Positions 36,209 to 45,392 of a stretch of DNA of 64,000 nucleotides are shown piece by piece. This DNA is from Armatimonadota bacterium. Its GTDB lineage: Bacteria; Armatimonadota; HRBIN16. Both the position numbers and the translations under genes were made by a program. Numbering within the stretch: position 1 is the first letter of the stretch; each line of letters starts with the position of its first letter. Location of the stretch: assembly GCA_026003195.1 (NCBI GenBank), contig BPGU01000002.1:1133102-1197101 (forward strand). The letters run 5' to 3'. The notes beneath the pieces are model-generated. The model did not search any database. It was not told the DNA's origin and was given only the letters and a program-made list of their open reading frames with translations.

Positions 36209-38140
36209 TTAGAACTTCACGCTGAACTGCGCCACTGCTACACCAGCGCGGGCTTTGTCGTCGCCCGGGATCACACGCCATGGGACCACACCCTTGGCGT
36301 TGAAGTCCACGACCTGGTAGAGCAGTTTGAGCAGCGCGTTGTCGCTCACCTTGTAGTCCACGCCCAGCGTGACGTAGTTCTCCGTCGGCTTGGCGCCGGC
36401 AGCGGAGGTCTTGAGGTTCCACAGAACGCCCTCGTAGGAGACGTTCAGGTTCAGCTTCTCGGTGGCGTTCCACAGCACGCCGGCGGCGACGTGAGTGATC
36501 TCGTCGTCCTTACCAACGAAGCTCGCTGGGCGATTGCTGCCCTTGTAGAAGCCGCCCTTCGCATCGATGGCGAACGAACCCAGCTTCCATGCCAGGGCGA
36601 CGTCCGCGCCCTTAATGTCGGTGGGGTTGTGCCAGTAGCCGATGCGTCCCCAATAGCCGGGGGCGGCGAAGTACGGGCGCACCTCACGATAGCCTGCGCT
36701 CAGCGACAGGTTCTCGCTGAAGGTATAACCCACACCCACCAGCAGCGCCCAGTTGTCTTTGTTGTTGACATTGCTCTCCTGCAGCAGCAGGTCGCTCTGG
36801 GCGTAGTCAGCGGTGATGGTCAGGCGGTCGATCAGGTTCGCCTTCAGGTGACCGCCGTACACGTTCAGGCGGTTCACGTTGCCGAACGGGGCGACCGCAG
36901 TGGTGCCCAGCTTCGCGGTGATGACTTCACCGCTCAGGCTCACCTTCTCACCCAGGTTCACGTCCACGGTTGCACCTGCGCTACTATCGAACGCGCCGAT
37001 GCCCGCCACCGTCGCCACCGCGGGGTGAGCAGCAGCGATGTTCGGAGTCGCGCCGATGCCACCATTGAGCGACATGAAGTTCGTGCCGTTGTTGGTGTTC
37101 ACGTTGCTGTTGCGTGCGGCGAACAGCCCGATTTGCACCGAGCCGAAGCCCACCGCCGCCTTCACACCGTCCATGCTGTAGTAGCCGTTGTCGTAGCGAT
37201 CGATGGTGGTGTAGACGTCCACATCAGGTCGCCACAGGGTCAACGGGTTGACGCGGTTCTCGAAGCGACCGATGGTCAGGTTCACCTCGGTGCCGAACAC
37301 ACTAATCGGCGCGTTAACCGCGGCTTTCCACAGCACGATGTCGGTGTTGGTCGCTGCCGGGCGAGCACCAAACTGCGATGCCGAGCCCAGGTAAGGCAAC
37401 CAGTTGCCGACCACCAGGCTCACATCGGCAGAAGCGGTGTCGCTGAGCTTGCTGCTGATGTTCAGCCCCAGCTCATGCAGCACATCAATGTTGCCCAGCA
37501 AGCCACCGGGGGCGGTCGGCTGCGCATTGAGGTCGATCGCGGTGCGGTTGTCGATGCTGTTGGTGCCGCGTACCACGAAGGTCACGTCACCGCTGAGGCG
37601 GAACCGCTTCATCTCTTCCTCGATCGCCTCGACGCGCTTGCGCAGGTTGGCGAGGTCGCGCTTGGCGGATTCCACATCCACGCCCAGCGAAGCCATCTCA
37701 TCCTGGAACTCTGTGGCGAGGCGGTTGATTCGCGCCATCGCCTCTTCCAGCCTCTGCAGCCGTTCGGCGGTGTCCGCAGGAATCTTGGCGAGCTTGTCTT
37801 TCTCCTCGCGGGTGTAGGTTTCACCTTCGCGAGGGGGCTGCGCGGGTTGCGTGGGGCCAGTGGCAGGTCCCCTCGGGATCTGCGCGCGGACCTCATCGAT
37901 CTGCTGCCGAACCGCGGCGAGCGCATCGCGGATAGCGATGGCGAACTCGTACCGCGTCACCGGCGCCTTGCCCTTAAACGTCCCATCCGGGTAGCCCTTC
38001 AGCACACCGAGGTCAAACAGCTCCTCGATGGCGTCATAAGCCCAGTGCCCGGGCGGAACATCGGGGGGCACCTGTGCCCAGGCGTTGCCAGCGAAGGTGA
38101 TCGCGATGGCGACACCCAAGCCGATCCACAGACGTTTCAT
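36209..38140 (-). CDS. SLH-domain outer-membrane beta-barrel protein (OmpM-like), copy 2
   Basis: A 643-residue paralogue of the preceding gene with the same plan: signal peptide (MKRLWIGLGVAIAITFAGNA then WA), SLH domain (DVPPGHWAYDAIEELFDLGV then LKGYPDGTFKGKAPVTRYEF), proline linker, coiled coil (about 115-190) and barrel ending in VAQFSVKF. Shared barrel segments include LTLWRPDVDVYTTIDRYDNG (LTLWRPDLDVYTLLPRYDNG in copy 1). It is probably a major envelope protein: strong promoter, 229-nt leader and its own terminator. A 557-codon frame on the opposite strand is a codon-bias shadow. Confidence 0.9.
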   Translation of the reverse strand: MKRLWIGLGVAIAITFAGNAWAQVPPDVPPGHWAYDAIEELFDLGVLKGYPDGTFKGKAPVTRYEFAIAIRDALAAVRQQIDEVRAQIPRGPATGPTQPAQPPREGETYTREEKDKLAKIPADTAERLQRLEEAMARINRLATEFQDEMASLGVDVESAKRDLANLRKRVEAIEEEMKRFRLSGDVTFVVRGTNSIDNRTAIDLNAQPTAPGGLLGNIDVLHELGLNISSKLSDTASADVSLVVGNWLPYLGSASQFGARPAATNTDIVLWKAAVNAPISVFGTEVNLTIGRFENRVNPLTLWRPDVDVYTTIDRYDNGYYSMDGVKAAVGFGSVQIGLFAARNSNVNTNNGTNFMSLNGGIGATPNIAAAHPAVATVAGIGAFDSSAGATVDVNLGEKVSLSGEVITAKLGTTAVAPFGNVNRLNVYGGHLKANLIDRLTITADYAQSDLLLQESNVNNKDNWALLVGVGYTFSENLSLSAGYREVRPYFAAPGYWGRIGYWHNPTDIKGADVALAWKLGSFAIDAKGGFYKGSNRPASFVGKDDEITHVAAGVLWNATEKLNLNVSYEGVLWNLKTSAAGAKPTENYVTLGVDYKVSDNALLKLLYQVVDFNAKGVVPWRVIPGDDKARAGVAVAQFSVKF

Positions 38141-38556
38141 CGTACCCTCCTCCTTGTTCCTTGATGGAAGTGTACCGTACCGTTCGGAGCACTCACTTCC
38201 CGGAACAGAGAGGGCTTGCCTTTCGGCTGGGGAAGTTCGTTTCGCGGAGCCTCCAGGGTTACCTCCGGCGCACGCCTCCCTTCCACCTCAGGCGCTCTCC
38301 TGTTCCTCTCAGGGAGTGCCCCGATATATGCATTCACCGCTTTCGCGGTGGAAATGCCATACCGAGTTCAGTACTACTATACCACGACCTTGCGCAAACG
38401 TCAAGAAGCTTACCCGTGATTTTGCTGAAAAAGTTGTTTTTCTGCACTTTCTCCGTCGTGATTTTCCATTTTTACGGACGGAGCGAGAGCGATTTCGGTT
38501 ATCATGATGTTGGTCGTTTTCGCCGAATATCTTAGCGGAGGAGAGTTCTCACGCCT
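38141..38556. other. Intergenic region with long 5' leader of SLH-porin copy 2
   Basis: No protein gene in 416 bp. The minus-strand promoter at 38376-38404 implies a transcript starting near 38369 and an untranslated leader of about 229 nt with several short complementary stretches. The right part, to 38556, leads into ftcD, whose ribosome site is GGAGGAGAG; no good promoter for ftcD could be fixed. Confidence 0.55.
38376..38404 (-). promoter_or_regulatory. Promoter of SLH-porin copy 2, TTGACG-N17-TATAGT
   Basis: On the minus strand TTGACG (38404-38399) and TATAGT (38381-38376) are separated by exactly 17 bp. One of the best promoter matches in the window. Confidence 0.7.
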
Positions 38557-39474
38557 ATGCGACGGGTGATAGAATGCGTGCCCAATTTCAGCGAGGGACG
38601 CAACAACGAGACCATCCACGCGCTGGCACAAGCCGTGCGCGAGGTAGCTGGCGTTCGTCTGGTAAACGTTTCGGCAGACCCCGACCATCACCGCACGGTG
38701 CTAACCTTTCTGGGAGAACCTGCGCCGGTGGCAGAAGCTGCCTTCCGCTGTGCACAGATAGCGGTAGAGCGGATAGACCTGCGTCGCCACCAGGGAGTGC
38801 ATCCGCGTATCGGCGCGGTGGATGTGATGCCTTTTATCCCGCTCAGACACGTGTCAATGTCCGAGTGCGCGCAGATTGCCCGCGCAGTGGGCTACCGCAT
38901 CGCACGCGAGCTGGAGGTTCCGGTGTACTTCTACGAGCACGCCGCGCTACCCGGTAGACCATCAGACCTGCCGACCATCCGTCGGGGAGGCTTTGAGAAG
39001 TGGGTGGGGCGACCGCTGACGGGTGACCGTGCGCCGGATGCTGGTCCTGCGTTTCTCCATCCCATAGCAGGCGCGGCGATAGTGGGCGCACGAACATCCC
39101 TCATCGCTTTCAACATCAATCTGGATACCGACCGCGTGGAGGTCGCACAGCACATCGCCCGCACCATTCGACGGGAACGAGAACATGTCCCGCAGTTGGC
39201 GGGAGTACGTTCGTTGGGGCTGTTCCTTGCCTCGCGGGGCATCGCACAGGTGTCTTTGAACCTGACACAACCCGACCGGAGTCCGCTCTGGTGGGTGACG
39301 GAGTATGTGCGTCGGCTCGCGGCGGAACAGGGCGTGCGCGTACTGGAAACGGAGCTGGTAGGGGTCGTGCCGGCTTCTGTCATCGCCGAAGTCGCTGCGC
39401 ATTCTCTGCAAAACCCTGCTTTGAGCGAGGAGCATATTCTGGATCTGTGGCTGGACCCTGAATGGAATCCCTGA
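38557..39474 (+). CDS. ftcD: Glutamate formimidoyltransferase
   Basis: A 305-residue single-domain formiminotransferase that passes the formimino group of N-formimino-glutamate to tetrahydrofolate in histidine breakdown. Landmarks: ECVPNFSEGRNNETI, DPDHHRTVLTFLG, VHPRIGAVDVMPFIP and FNINLDT. The cyclodeaminase half present in the mammalian protein is absent, as in most bacteria. The end overlaps the GGDEF gene by 13 bp. No hut genes are nearby, so it may serve one-carbon folate balance with gcvT; that is inference. Confidence 0.93.
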   Translation: MRRVIECVPNFSEGRNNETIHALAQAVREVAGVRLVNVSADPDHHRTVLTFLGEPAPVAEAAFRCAQIAVERIDLRRHQGVHPRIGAVDVMPFIPLRHVSMSECAQIARAVGYRIARELEVPVYFYEHAALPGRPSDLPTIRRGGFEKWVGRPLTGDRAPDAGPAFLHPIAGAAIVGARTSLIAFNINLDTDRVEVAQHIARTIRREREHVPQLAGVRSLGLFLASRGIAQVSLNLTQPDRSPLWWVTEYVRRLAAEQGVRVLETELVGVVPASVIAEVAAHSLQNPALSEEHILDLWLDPEWNP

Positions 39475-41462
39475 GCATCTCACAACTGGCACTGAGGCTC
39501 GTGCTGGCGCTGGCGGTGGTTGTCTGGGGGTGGTATACCCCGCCGCTGCAGCAACTCATCACGGGCATCGCGGGAGGGGTATTGCTTCTGGCGGCAATGA
39601 AGCAGAAGAGCCGATTGGCAGCCTGTGCAGATGTGCTGGCAGTATCCGCTCTGCAGGCATATTCCCCGCTGTGGCTACCGCTCAGTGCGTGGGTTGTTGC
39701 TGTTCATCGTAGGTATGCACGCTGGTTATCCCTGTTGCTGATACCGGCTCCTTTCATCTATGGATGGCGGGCAGACAGCAACTTCCTGGTGTGGGCGGCA
39801 CTCTATGGAGCACTGTGGCTGTATCTGGGTTTCTCGCTGGCGGAACAACCAGAAGGTGAAGAAGAGGAATACTTCCTTTTACCTCTGCCCGAAGACCTGC
39901 GTGAGCAGTGGGAACAGGAGCGCGAGGCGCACCGACAACTACGTTATCAGTATCAGCAACTGGTAGCTGCCCATCGCGAACGGATGGCACAACAACAGGC
40001 GGAACGCGCTCGCATCCATATCCTGCGGGCAGCCCTTCTGGCAGATGAGGTGAGCGAGGTAGCGCGACGCATCGTCTCAGTGCTGTGCGAGTATACCGGC
40101 GCAGGCGAGGCTGCAGTATGGGTTTTTGAGCGATACCGTTCTGCCCTGCGGCTGGAGCATCCCCGCAGCGCCGACCTGCCTGCTCATATTCCTCTCTCCG
40201 TGCCTTCCCACTCGCAGGACAGGGATATGTCTCTCCGCACGGCGATCCAGCAGTTCAGGGCTGCTCTCCAACCGTCGCTGGGCGAGGGTGTGCAGGCGTT
40301 CCTGCTTTCCGATGAACAGGGAATCGTGGGGGGAGTAGCGCTGTATGGCTGGGGGCAAGCGGAAGAGGAGACGGGCATCCGCGAGCGGTTTCAGCAGACG
40401 CAGGACGCGGTCGCTCTGGCTCTGCGTCAGGCGGTGCAGTGGAATACACTGCAGCAGGAAAACCGCACCTTGCGCGCGCTTTATGAGATTGGGCGACTGT
40501 TTCTCGTGTCTTCTTCCGTAGAAGATTCCGCCCGAAAGTTTATCTCTGTGGTGTCGGAACTGCTTTCTGCTCCGTTTGTCACGCTGTATCTTCGCCAGCA
40601 GGATACAGGCGCGTTTCAGATTGCCGCCTCAGTCGGTGACCCCATCCGGTTGATGGAGCAAGAGGGAGAAGCAGAAGGAGGCATTGCTGCCTGGATAGCG
40701 CAACAGGCTCGTCCGCTTTACGTTCCTCGTACCTCCGCAGAACCCAGGCTGATTCGCCACACTTCCAAACGGATATTTGCCAGCCTGATCGGAGCGCCTC
40801 TGTCGGTGCGTAGGCGCGTGGAGGGCGTGCTGCTTGTCGCGCATCCCACACCCGGCTATTTCGGCGAGCATCACGTCGAGCAGGCAGTGTCTGCTGCCAA
40901 TCAGTTCGCGCAGGTGATGGAGGTCTCGCACCTGACTCGCTCGGTGGGATTGCTGGCACTGACCGACGGCTTAACCGGTATGTTCAACCGACGGTACCTG
41001 GAGGTCCGGCTGGACGAAGAGATACACCGCAGCCAGCGATATGGAAAGCGGTTCAGCCTGATTCTGGTGGATGTAGACCACTTCAAGCAGATTAACGACA
41101 CCTGGGGTCATGCCACAGGGGATATGGTGCTGCAAGAGGTGAGCCGCAGGCTGGCGGAGAACCTGCGAGAAACGGAAATGGTCTTCCGGTATGGTGGTGA
41201 AGAGTTCTGTATCCTTCTCCCAGAGACCACTCTCCAGCGTGCGGTGGTGGTGGCGCAGCGATTACGCGAGGCGGTGGACAGTCGTCCCTTTACCACCGCT
41301 GATGGCACTACAGCCTTCCGGGTGACCCTGAGCGCAGGAGTGGCAGAATATCCCACTCATGGTTCCGAGAAGAAGGCTCTGCTCGCTGCTGCCGACCATG
41401 CCCTTTACCTGGCAAAACAGCGCGGGCGCAACCGGGTAGAGCAGTTGCCTCCTGCCGCCTGA
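39462..41462 (+). CDS. Diguanylate cyclase with membrane region and GAF domains
   Basis: A 666-residue sensor. The N-terminal 120 residues are hydrophobic with about five helices, then a coiled-coil stretch (REQWEQEREAHRQLRYQYQQ), a first GAF-like domain (about 185-310), a second GAF domain (about 335-480) and a GGDEF domain (about 500-660). The active-site loop is YGGEEF and the Mg site LVDVDHFKQIND is intact, so it should make c-di-GMP. The inhibitory RxxD motif before the loop reads RETE, so feedback inhibition may be lost. ATG 39462 overlaps ftcD by 13 bp. Confidence 0.92.
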   Translation: MESLSISQLALRLVLALAVVVWGWYTPPLQQLITGIAGGVLLLAAMKQKSRLAACADVLAVSALQAYSPLWLPLSAWVVAVHRRYARWLSLLLIPAPFIYGWRADSNFLVWAALYGALWLYLGFSLAEQPEGEEEEYFLLPLPEDLREQWEQEREAHRQLRYQYQQLVAAHRERMAQQQAERARIHILRAALLADEVSEVARRIVSVLCEYTGAGEAAVWVFERYRSALRLEHPRSADLPAHIPLSVPSHSQDRDMSLRTAIQQFRAALQPSLGEGVQAFLLSDEQGIVGGVALYGWGQAEEETGIRERFQQTQDAVALALRQAVQWNTLQQENRTLRALYEIGRLFLVSSSVEDSARKFISVVSELLSAPFVTLYLRQQDTGAFQIAASVGDPIRLMEQEGEAEGGIAAWIAQQARPLYVPRTSAEPRLIRHTSKRIFASLIGAPLSVRRRVEGVLLVAHPTPGYFGEHHVEQAVSAANQFAQVMEVSHLTRSVGLLALTDGLTGMFNRRYLEVRLDEEIHRSQRYGKRFSLILVDVDHFKQINDTWGHATGDMVLQEVSRRLAENLRETEMVFRYGGEEFCILLPETTLQRAVVVAQRLREAVDSRPFTTADGTTAFRVTLSAGVAEYPTHGSEKKALLAAADHALYLAKQRGRNRVEQLPPAA

Positions 41463-41468
41463 GCACCA

Positions 41469-42053
41469 TCAAGGCGCAATCTCTTCCAGGGCAACCAGCT
41501 TCGCGCCTTTGCTCTGCATCTCTGCCAGAGCCTTTTCGCTATCGCCCGGCTGTACATCGACGCCTCGTACCGCGTCCTTCAGTACCAGCACTTCGAACCC
41601 GCGCTCCAGCGCGCCCAGCACCGATGCCCGCACGCAATAGTCGGTTGCTAGCCCGCCCACCACCAGCCGCTGGACGCCTTTTGCCCGCAGCAGATCCTCT
41701 AGGGGCGTGCCCTCCTCCGTTCGGGCGTCGAACGCGGAATAGGCGTCCTCATTTTCGCCCATCCCTTTAGACACGATGATGGCGTCATCAGGCAGGCGTA
41801 AATCGGGATGAAAAGCCGCGCCTTCTGTGTTTTGCACGCAATGTACAGGCCACTGCCCACCGTACGCTGCGAAGTGCGTACTCTTTTCAGGATGCCAGTC
41901 CCGCGAGGCAATGATAGGGGTACCCGCCTGCCGGAGCCTTTCGATGGCGCGGTTGAGCACAGGCACGACCTGGTCACCCTCCGGTACGGGCAACGCACCG
42001 CCCGGGCAGAAGTCGTTTTGCACATCCACAATCAGCAAAGCGGTATCCGCCAT
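41469..42053 (-). CDS. pncA: Nicotinamidase (isochorismatase-like fold)
   Basis: A 194-residue cysteine hydrolase that converts nicotinamide to nicotinate. The triad Asp10 (LIVDVQNDF), Lys96 (IVSKGMG) and Cys140 (ATDYCVRAS) is complete, as is the metal site around DWH (Asp52, His54) and His60. GGAGGTGAG precedes ATG 42053. It would feed the same salvage as cinA. It is convergent with the diguanylate cyclase gene, 6 bp apart. Confidence 0.93.
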   Translation of the reverse strand: MADTALLIVDVQNDFCPGGALPVPEGDQVVPVLNRAIERLRQAGTPIIASRDWHPEKSTHFAAYGGQWPVHCVQNTEGAAFHPDLRLPDDAIIVSKGMGENEDAYSAFDARTEEGTPLEDLLRAKGVQRLVVGGLATDYCVRASVLGALERGFEVLVLKDAVRGVDVQPGDSEKALAEMQSKGAKLVALEEIAP

Positions 42054-42114
42054 GTTCTCACCTCCCGGATATGTATTGTGTCACACTCTCCTTGAGCGAT
42101 GCAACTCTGGCACA

Positions 42115-42144
42115 TTGACATCTGTACGGCAAAGCTGCTATGCT
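42115..42144 (+). promoter_or_regulatory. Promoter of branching enzyme gene, TTGACA-N18-TATGCT
   Basis: TTGACA at 42115-42120 and TATGCT at 42139-42144, 18 bp apart and 38 bp before the start codon. Confidence 0.65.
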
Positions 42145-42182
42145 AGCAGCAACCGCAGGGCAAGCGCAAGGAGGCTTGAGAC

Positions 42183-43922
42183 TTGGAAAACGCACGACCA
42201 TTAGGCTACTTTGCCTTTGTACTTCACTCACACATCCCGTATGTGCTGGCGCACGGGCGCAGTCCGCACGGGATGGACTGGCTGTCGGAAAGCGCAGCGG
42301 AGACCTATATCCCGCTGTTGAACACCTGTTACCGCCTGATCAAGGAGGGTATCTCACCGCAGTTTACTATTGGCATTACGCCCGTACTGGCAGAGCAGCT
42401 GGTACAACCTGCTTTCGCTGCCGAGTTTGAAGCGTGGCTGAAGGATAAAATCGCTGCCGCAGAGATGAACCGCAAAGAGTTTCTGAGTGAGAAAAAGCTG
42501 GGCATGGCGGCACTTGCGGAGTACTGGTATCAGTTTTTTACCAGAACTTTAACCGATTTCCGCGAGCGATACCGTTCGGATATCATTGGGGCGTTCCGCG
42601 ACCTGCAGGATTCCGGGCACGTTGAAATCCTCACCAGTGCAGCCACGCATGGCTACCTTCCCCTGCTGGGCACCGACGAGGCGGTGCAGGCGCAGGTCAA
42701 ACAGGGAGTGCAGACCTACAAACGACTATTCGGCAGAGCACCACGAGGGTTCTGGCTGCCGGAATGCGCCTACCGCCCCCGCTATCGCTGGAACTATCCG
42801 GTGGATTTCGAAGGCAAGCCTTCCGAACCCTGGCTGCGCAAAGGCGTGGAGGAAATCCTGGCGGAAAACGGCATCGAATACTTCTTTATCGACTCACACC
42901 TGCTGCGGGGTGGTGAAGCGATAGGGGTGTACGCCGAGCGATTCAAGCCCCTGCGCGAGCTGTGGGAGCAGTTCAGCGTGCAGTACCGCCCAGAAGAGAC
43001 CGAAAAGACGCCTTACAGCGTGTACCTGGTGAACTCCTCCGGAGAACCCAAGCCGCCCGTTGCCGTCTTCACACGCGACCCGCGCACCGGTGTGCAGGTG
43101 TGGAGCGCGGACTCCGGCTACCCGGGCGATGAGTACTACCTGGAGTTCCACAAGAAGCTGCCGCCGGGGGGGTTGCGCTACTGGCGCATCTCCAGACCCA
43201 AGAACGATCTGGGCAAGAAGCAGCCCTACGAACTGGCGAAGGCGTTTGAACGTATTCAGGAACATGCCAAACACTTCGTAGACCTTGCGCATCAAGTGCT
43301 GAGCGAACATGTGCAGTCCACTGGTCAAAGCGGTATCATCACTGCCATGTACGACACCGAACTGTACGGGCACTGGTGGTTTGAAGGTCCGGAGTGGCTG
43401 TACTGGGTACGCCGGGGAATGGAGGCGCATCCCGAAATCCACCCTATTACCTGCAGCAGATACCTGCATCTCCACCCACCGCAAACGGTGGTGCAACTCC
43501 CCGAAGGTTCGTGGGGTGAGGGCGGCTATCACTGGGTGTGGCTGAACGAGTGGACAGAATGGACCTGGAAGCGCATTTACCCTGCAGAGCGCGAGATGGT
43601 GCGCCTGGCAAGGCAGTACGGTGACAACCCCAGGGTGCAGACTATCCTGAAGCAAATCGCCCGCGAACTGCTCTTGCTGCAGTCCTCCGACTGGCAGTTT
43701 CTCATCAGCACATGGTCCGCACGAGACTACGCCGAGCTGAGAGCACAATGGCACGCCGACCGCTTCCAGATGCTGGTGCACCTGCTGGAACGGGTCGCGC
43801 GAGGCGAGGAACCCGCCCCCGAAGAGTGGGGCGCGCTGGGCGAGGCGGAGGAACGCGACAACATCTTTCCCGATATCGAGCCCAAATGGTGGGCGCAACT
43901 AGAGTTTCCTCCCAACGAGTAG
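42183..43922 (+). CDS. GH57 1,4-alpha-glucan branching enzyme-like protein
   Basis: A 579-residue GH57 enzyme. Conserved regions are FVLHSHIPYVL (region 1), GFWLPECAYRP with the nucleophile Glu, MYDTELYGHWWFEGPEWL with the acid/base Asp, and a C-terminal DUF1957-type helical part. It cuts alpha-1,4 and makes alpha-1,6 glucan branches, for glycogen storage. The start is TTG 42183 with AAGGAGG 8 nt upstream. It has its own promoter. A tryptophan-rich substrate region (EWTEWTWKRIYPAER) is present as in the Thermotoga/Thermus enzymes. Confidence 0.92.
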   Translation: MENARPLGYFAFVLHSHIPYVLAHGRSPHGMDWLSESAAETYIPLLNTCYRLIKEGISPQFTIGITPVLAEQLVQPAFAAEFEAWLKDKIAAAEMNRKEFLSEKKLGMAALAEYWYQFFTRTLTDFRERYRSDIIGAFRDLQDSGHVEILTSAATHGYLPLLGTDEAVQAQVKQGVQTYKRLFGRAPRGFWLPECAYRPRYRWNYPVDFEGKPSEPWLRKGVEEILAENGIEYFFIDSHLLRGGEAIGVYAERFKPLRELWEQFSVQYRPEETEKTPYSVYLVNSSGEPKPPVAVFTRDPRTGVQVWSADSGYPGDEYYLEFHKKLPPGGLRYWRISRPKNDLGKKQPYELAKAFERIQEHAKHFVDLAHQVLSEHVQSTGQSGIITAMYDTELYGHWWFEGPEWLYWVRRGMEAHPEIHPITCSRYLHLHPPQTVVQLPEGSWGEGGYHWVWLNEWTEWTWKRIYPAEREMVRLARQYGDNPRVQTILKQIARELLLLQSSDWQFLISTWSARDYAELRAQWHADRFQMLVHLLERVARGEEPAPEEWGALGEAEERDNIFPDIEPKWWAQLEFPPNE

Positions 43923-43949
43923 AACGGGATTCACAGGCAACTGAGAGCT

Positions 43950-45392
43950 ATGGGAGCGCCGTACGCAGAAGATAAGCAACCCGGTTTGCGCCAGATTCCC
44001 GCTGTATCGCGCCTGCTGCAGCACAAGCAGCTACAAGAGGCGATAGCCACACACGGGCGCGAACTGGTTGTGGAATGTGCTCGTGAGGTGCTGGCTCGGC
44101 TGCGCGAGCGCCTGCAGCAAGGCGCAGTCATCCCGACCGACATGCCATCGGTAGTGCGTGAAATCTTGCAGGCAGTGGAGCGTTGGCGCACACCCACCCT
44201 GCGCCGCGTCATCAATGCCACAGGAGTGGTGCTGCACACCGGACTGGGGAGGGCTGTGCTGGCGGAAGCGGCTCGCAGGGCGGTAGCAGAGGTGGCACAG
44301 GGGCATTCGATGCTAGAGATTGACCGCGAAACCGGCGAGCGGGGCGACCGCATCGAGCATGTGCGCGAACTGCTTTGCCGACTGACCGGCGCAGAGGATG
44401 CCACCGTGGTCAACAACAACGCGGGAGCGGTGTTGCTGGCGGTCACTGTGCTGGCGCAGGGCAAACAGGTCCTCATCTCGCGGGGGCAGCTGGTGGAAAT
44501 CGGAGGGGCGTTTCGGATGCCCGATATCATTGCCCAGAGCGGTGCAAGGCTGGTAGAGGTCGGAACGACCAACCGCACGCGCCTGTCGGACTACGAGCAA
44601 GCGATTACCCCCGATACCGCCCTTTTGCTGCGATGCCACCCGAGCAACTTCCGCATGGTGGGCTTTACCGAAGAGGTATCCGCTGCCGAACTGGCTGATC
44701 TGGCGCATCGGCATGGGCTGGCAGTGCTGGACGACGTGGGCAGTGGGTGTCTGGTGGACACCGCGCAGTTTGGACTGGAGCACGAACCTACCCTGCAGGA
44801 AAGCGTGCAGGCAGGGTGCGATGTGGTCACCTGCAGCGGTGACAAACTGCTGGGCGGACCGCAGGCAGGCATCATCCTGGGGCGCAAGCATCTCGTGCAG
44901 CGTATTCGCAAGCATCCACTGCATCGCGCTTTGCGCGTGGACAAGCTGACGCTAGCCGCGCTGGAAGCCACTCTGCGTCTCTACCTGAACTCCGAGCAGG
45001 CGCTCTGCGAGATTCCCACCCTGCGCGCGCTGGCAATATCTGCGGATGAAATTCGGCGCAGGGCCAGGCGGTTGAGACGGAGATTGCAGGCGGTGTTGCC
45101 CACAGAGAGGGTGACGGTGCGCTTGCGGGAGGGAATGTCCGCTGTTGGTGGGGGAAGCCTGCCCGGCCAGCAGCTGCCCACTACTCTGGTCTGCCTGCAA
45201 CCTTTACAGGGTAGCGCACAGCAGCTGGCACGTGCTTTGCGCTGGCAGGAACCCGCCGTCTTCGCGCGTATCGAGCAGGATGAGGTGGTGATCGACCCAC
45301 GCACTCTACTGGAAGACGAGCTGGACGTTCTGGTAAAGGTTGTCACGCAAGCAGTGAATCCATGTGTGGAGGGTAAAGCGAACGATGCATGA
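43950..45392 (+). CDS. selA: L-seryl-tRNA(Sec) selenium transferase
   Basis: A 480-residue PLP enzyme that converts Ser-tRNA(Sec) to Sec-tRNA(Sec) with selenophosphate. The opening LRQIPAVSRLL, the TPTLRRVINATGVVLHTGLG block, VNNNAGAVLL, SRGQLVEIGGAFRMP and the PLP-Lys motif CSGDKLLGGPQAG are all present. Its full length argues against a SelA-like paralogue. No selB, selC, selD or selenoprotein gene was seen in this window. It lies 28 bp after the branching enzyme and overlaps the HD-GYP gene by 8 bp. Confidence 0.93.
   Translation: MGAPYAEDKQPGLRQIPAVSRLLQHKQLQEAIATHGRELVVECAREVLARLRERLQQGAVIPTDMPSVVREILQAVERWRTPTLRRVINATGVVLHTGLGRAVLAEAARRAVAEVAQGHSMLEIDRETGERGDRIEHVRELLCRLTGAEDATVVNNNAGAVLLAVTVLAQGKQVLISRGQLVEIGGAFRMPDIIAQSGARLVEVGTTNRTRLSDYEQAITPDTALLLRCHPSNFRMVGFTEEVSAAELADLAHRHGLAVLDDVGSGCLVDTAQFGLEHEPTLQESVQAGCDVVTCSGDKLLGGPQAGIILGRKHLVQRIRKHPLHRALRVDKLTLAALEATLRLYLNSEQALCEIPTLRALAISADEIRRRARRLRRRLQAVLPTERVTVRLREGMSAVGGGSLPGQQLPTTLVCLQPLQGSAQQLARALRWQEPAVFARIEQDEVVIDPRTLLEDELDVLVKVVTQAVNPCVEGKANDA

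Noticed and set aside
36491..38164. 557-codon open frame on the plus strand opposite SLH-porin copy 2
   Set aside because: It is exactly antisense to a gene with signal peptide, SLH domain and barrel; its His/Val/Arg-rich sequence shows no domain and no ribosome site.
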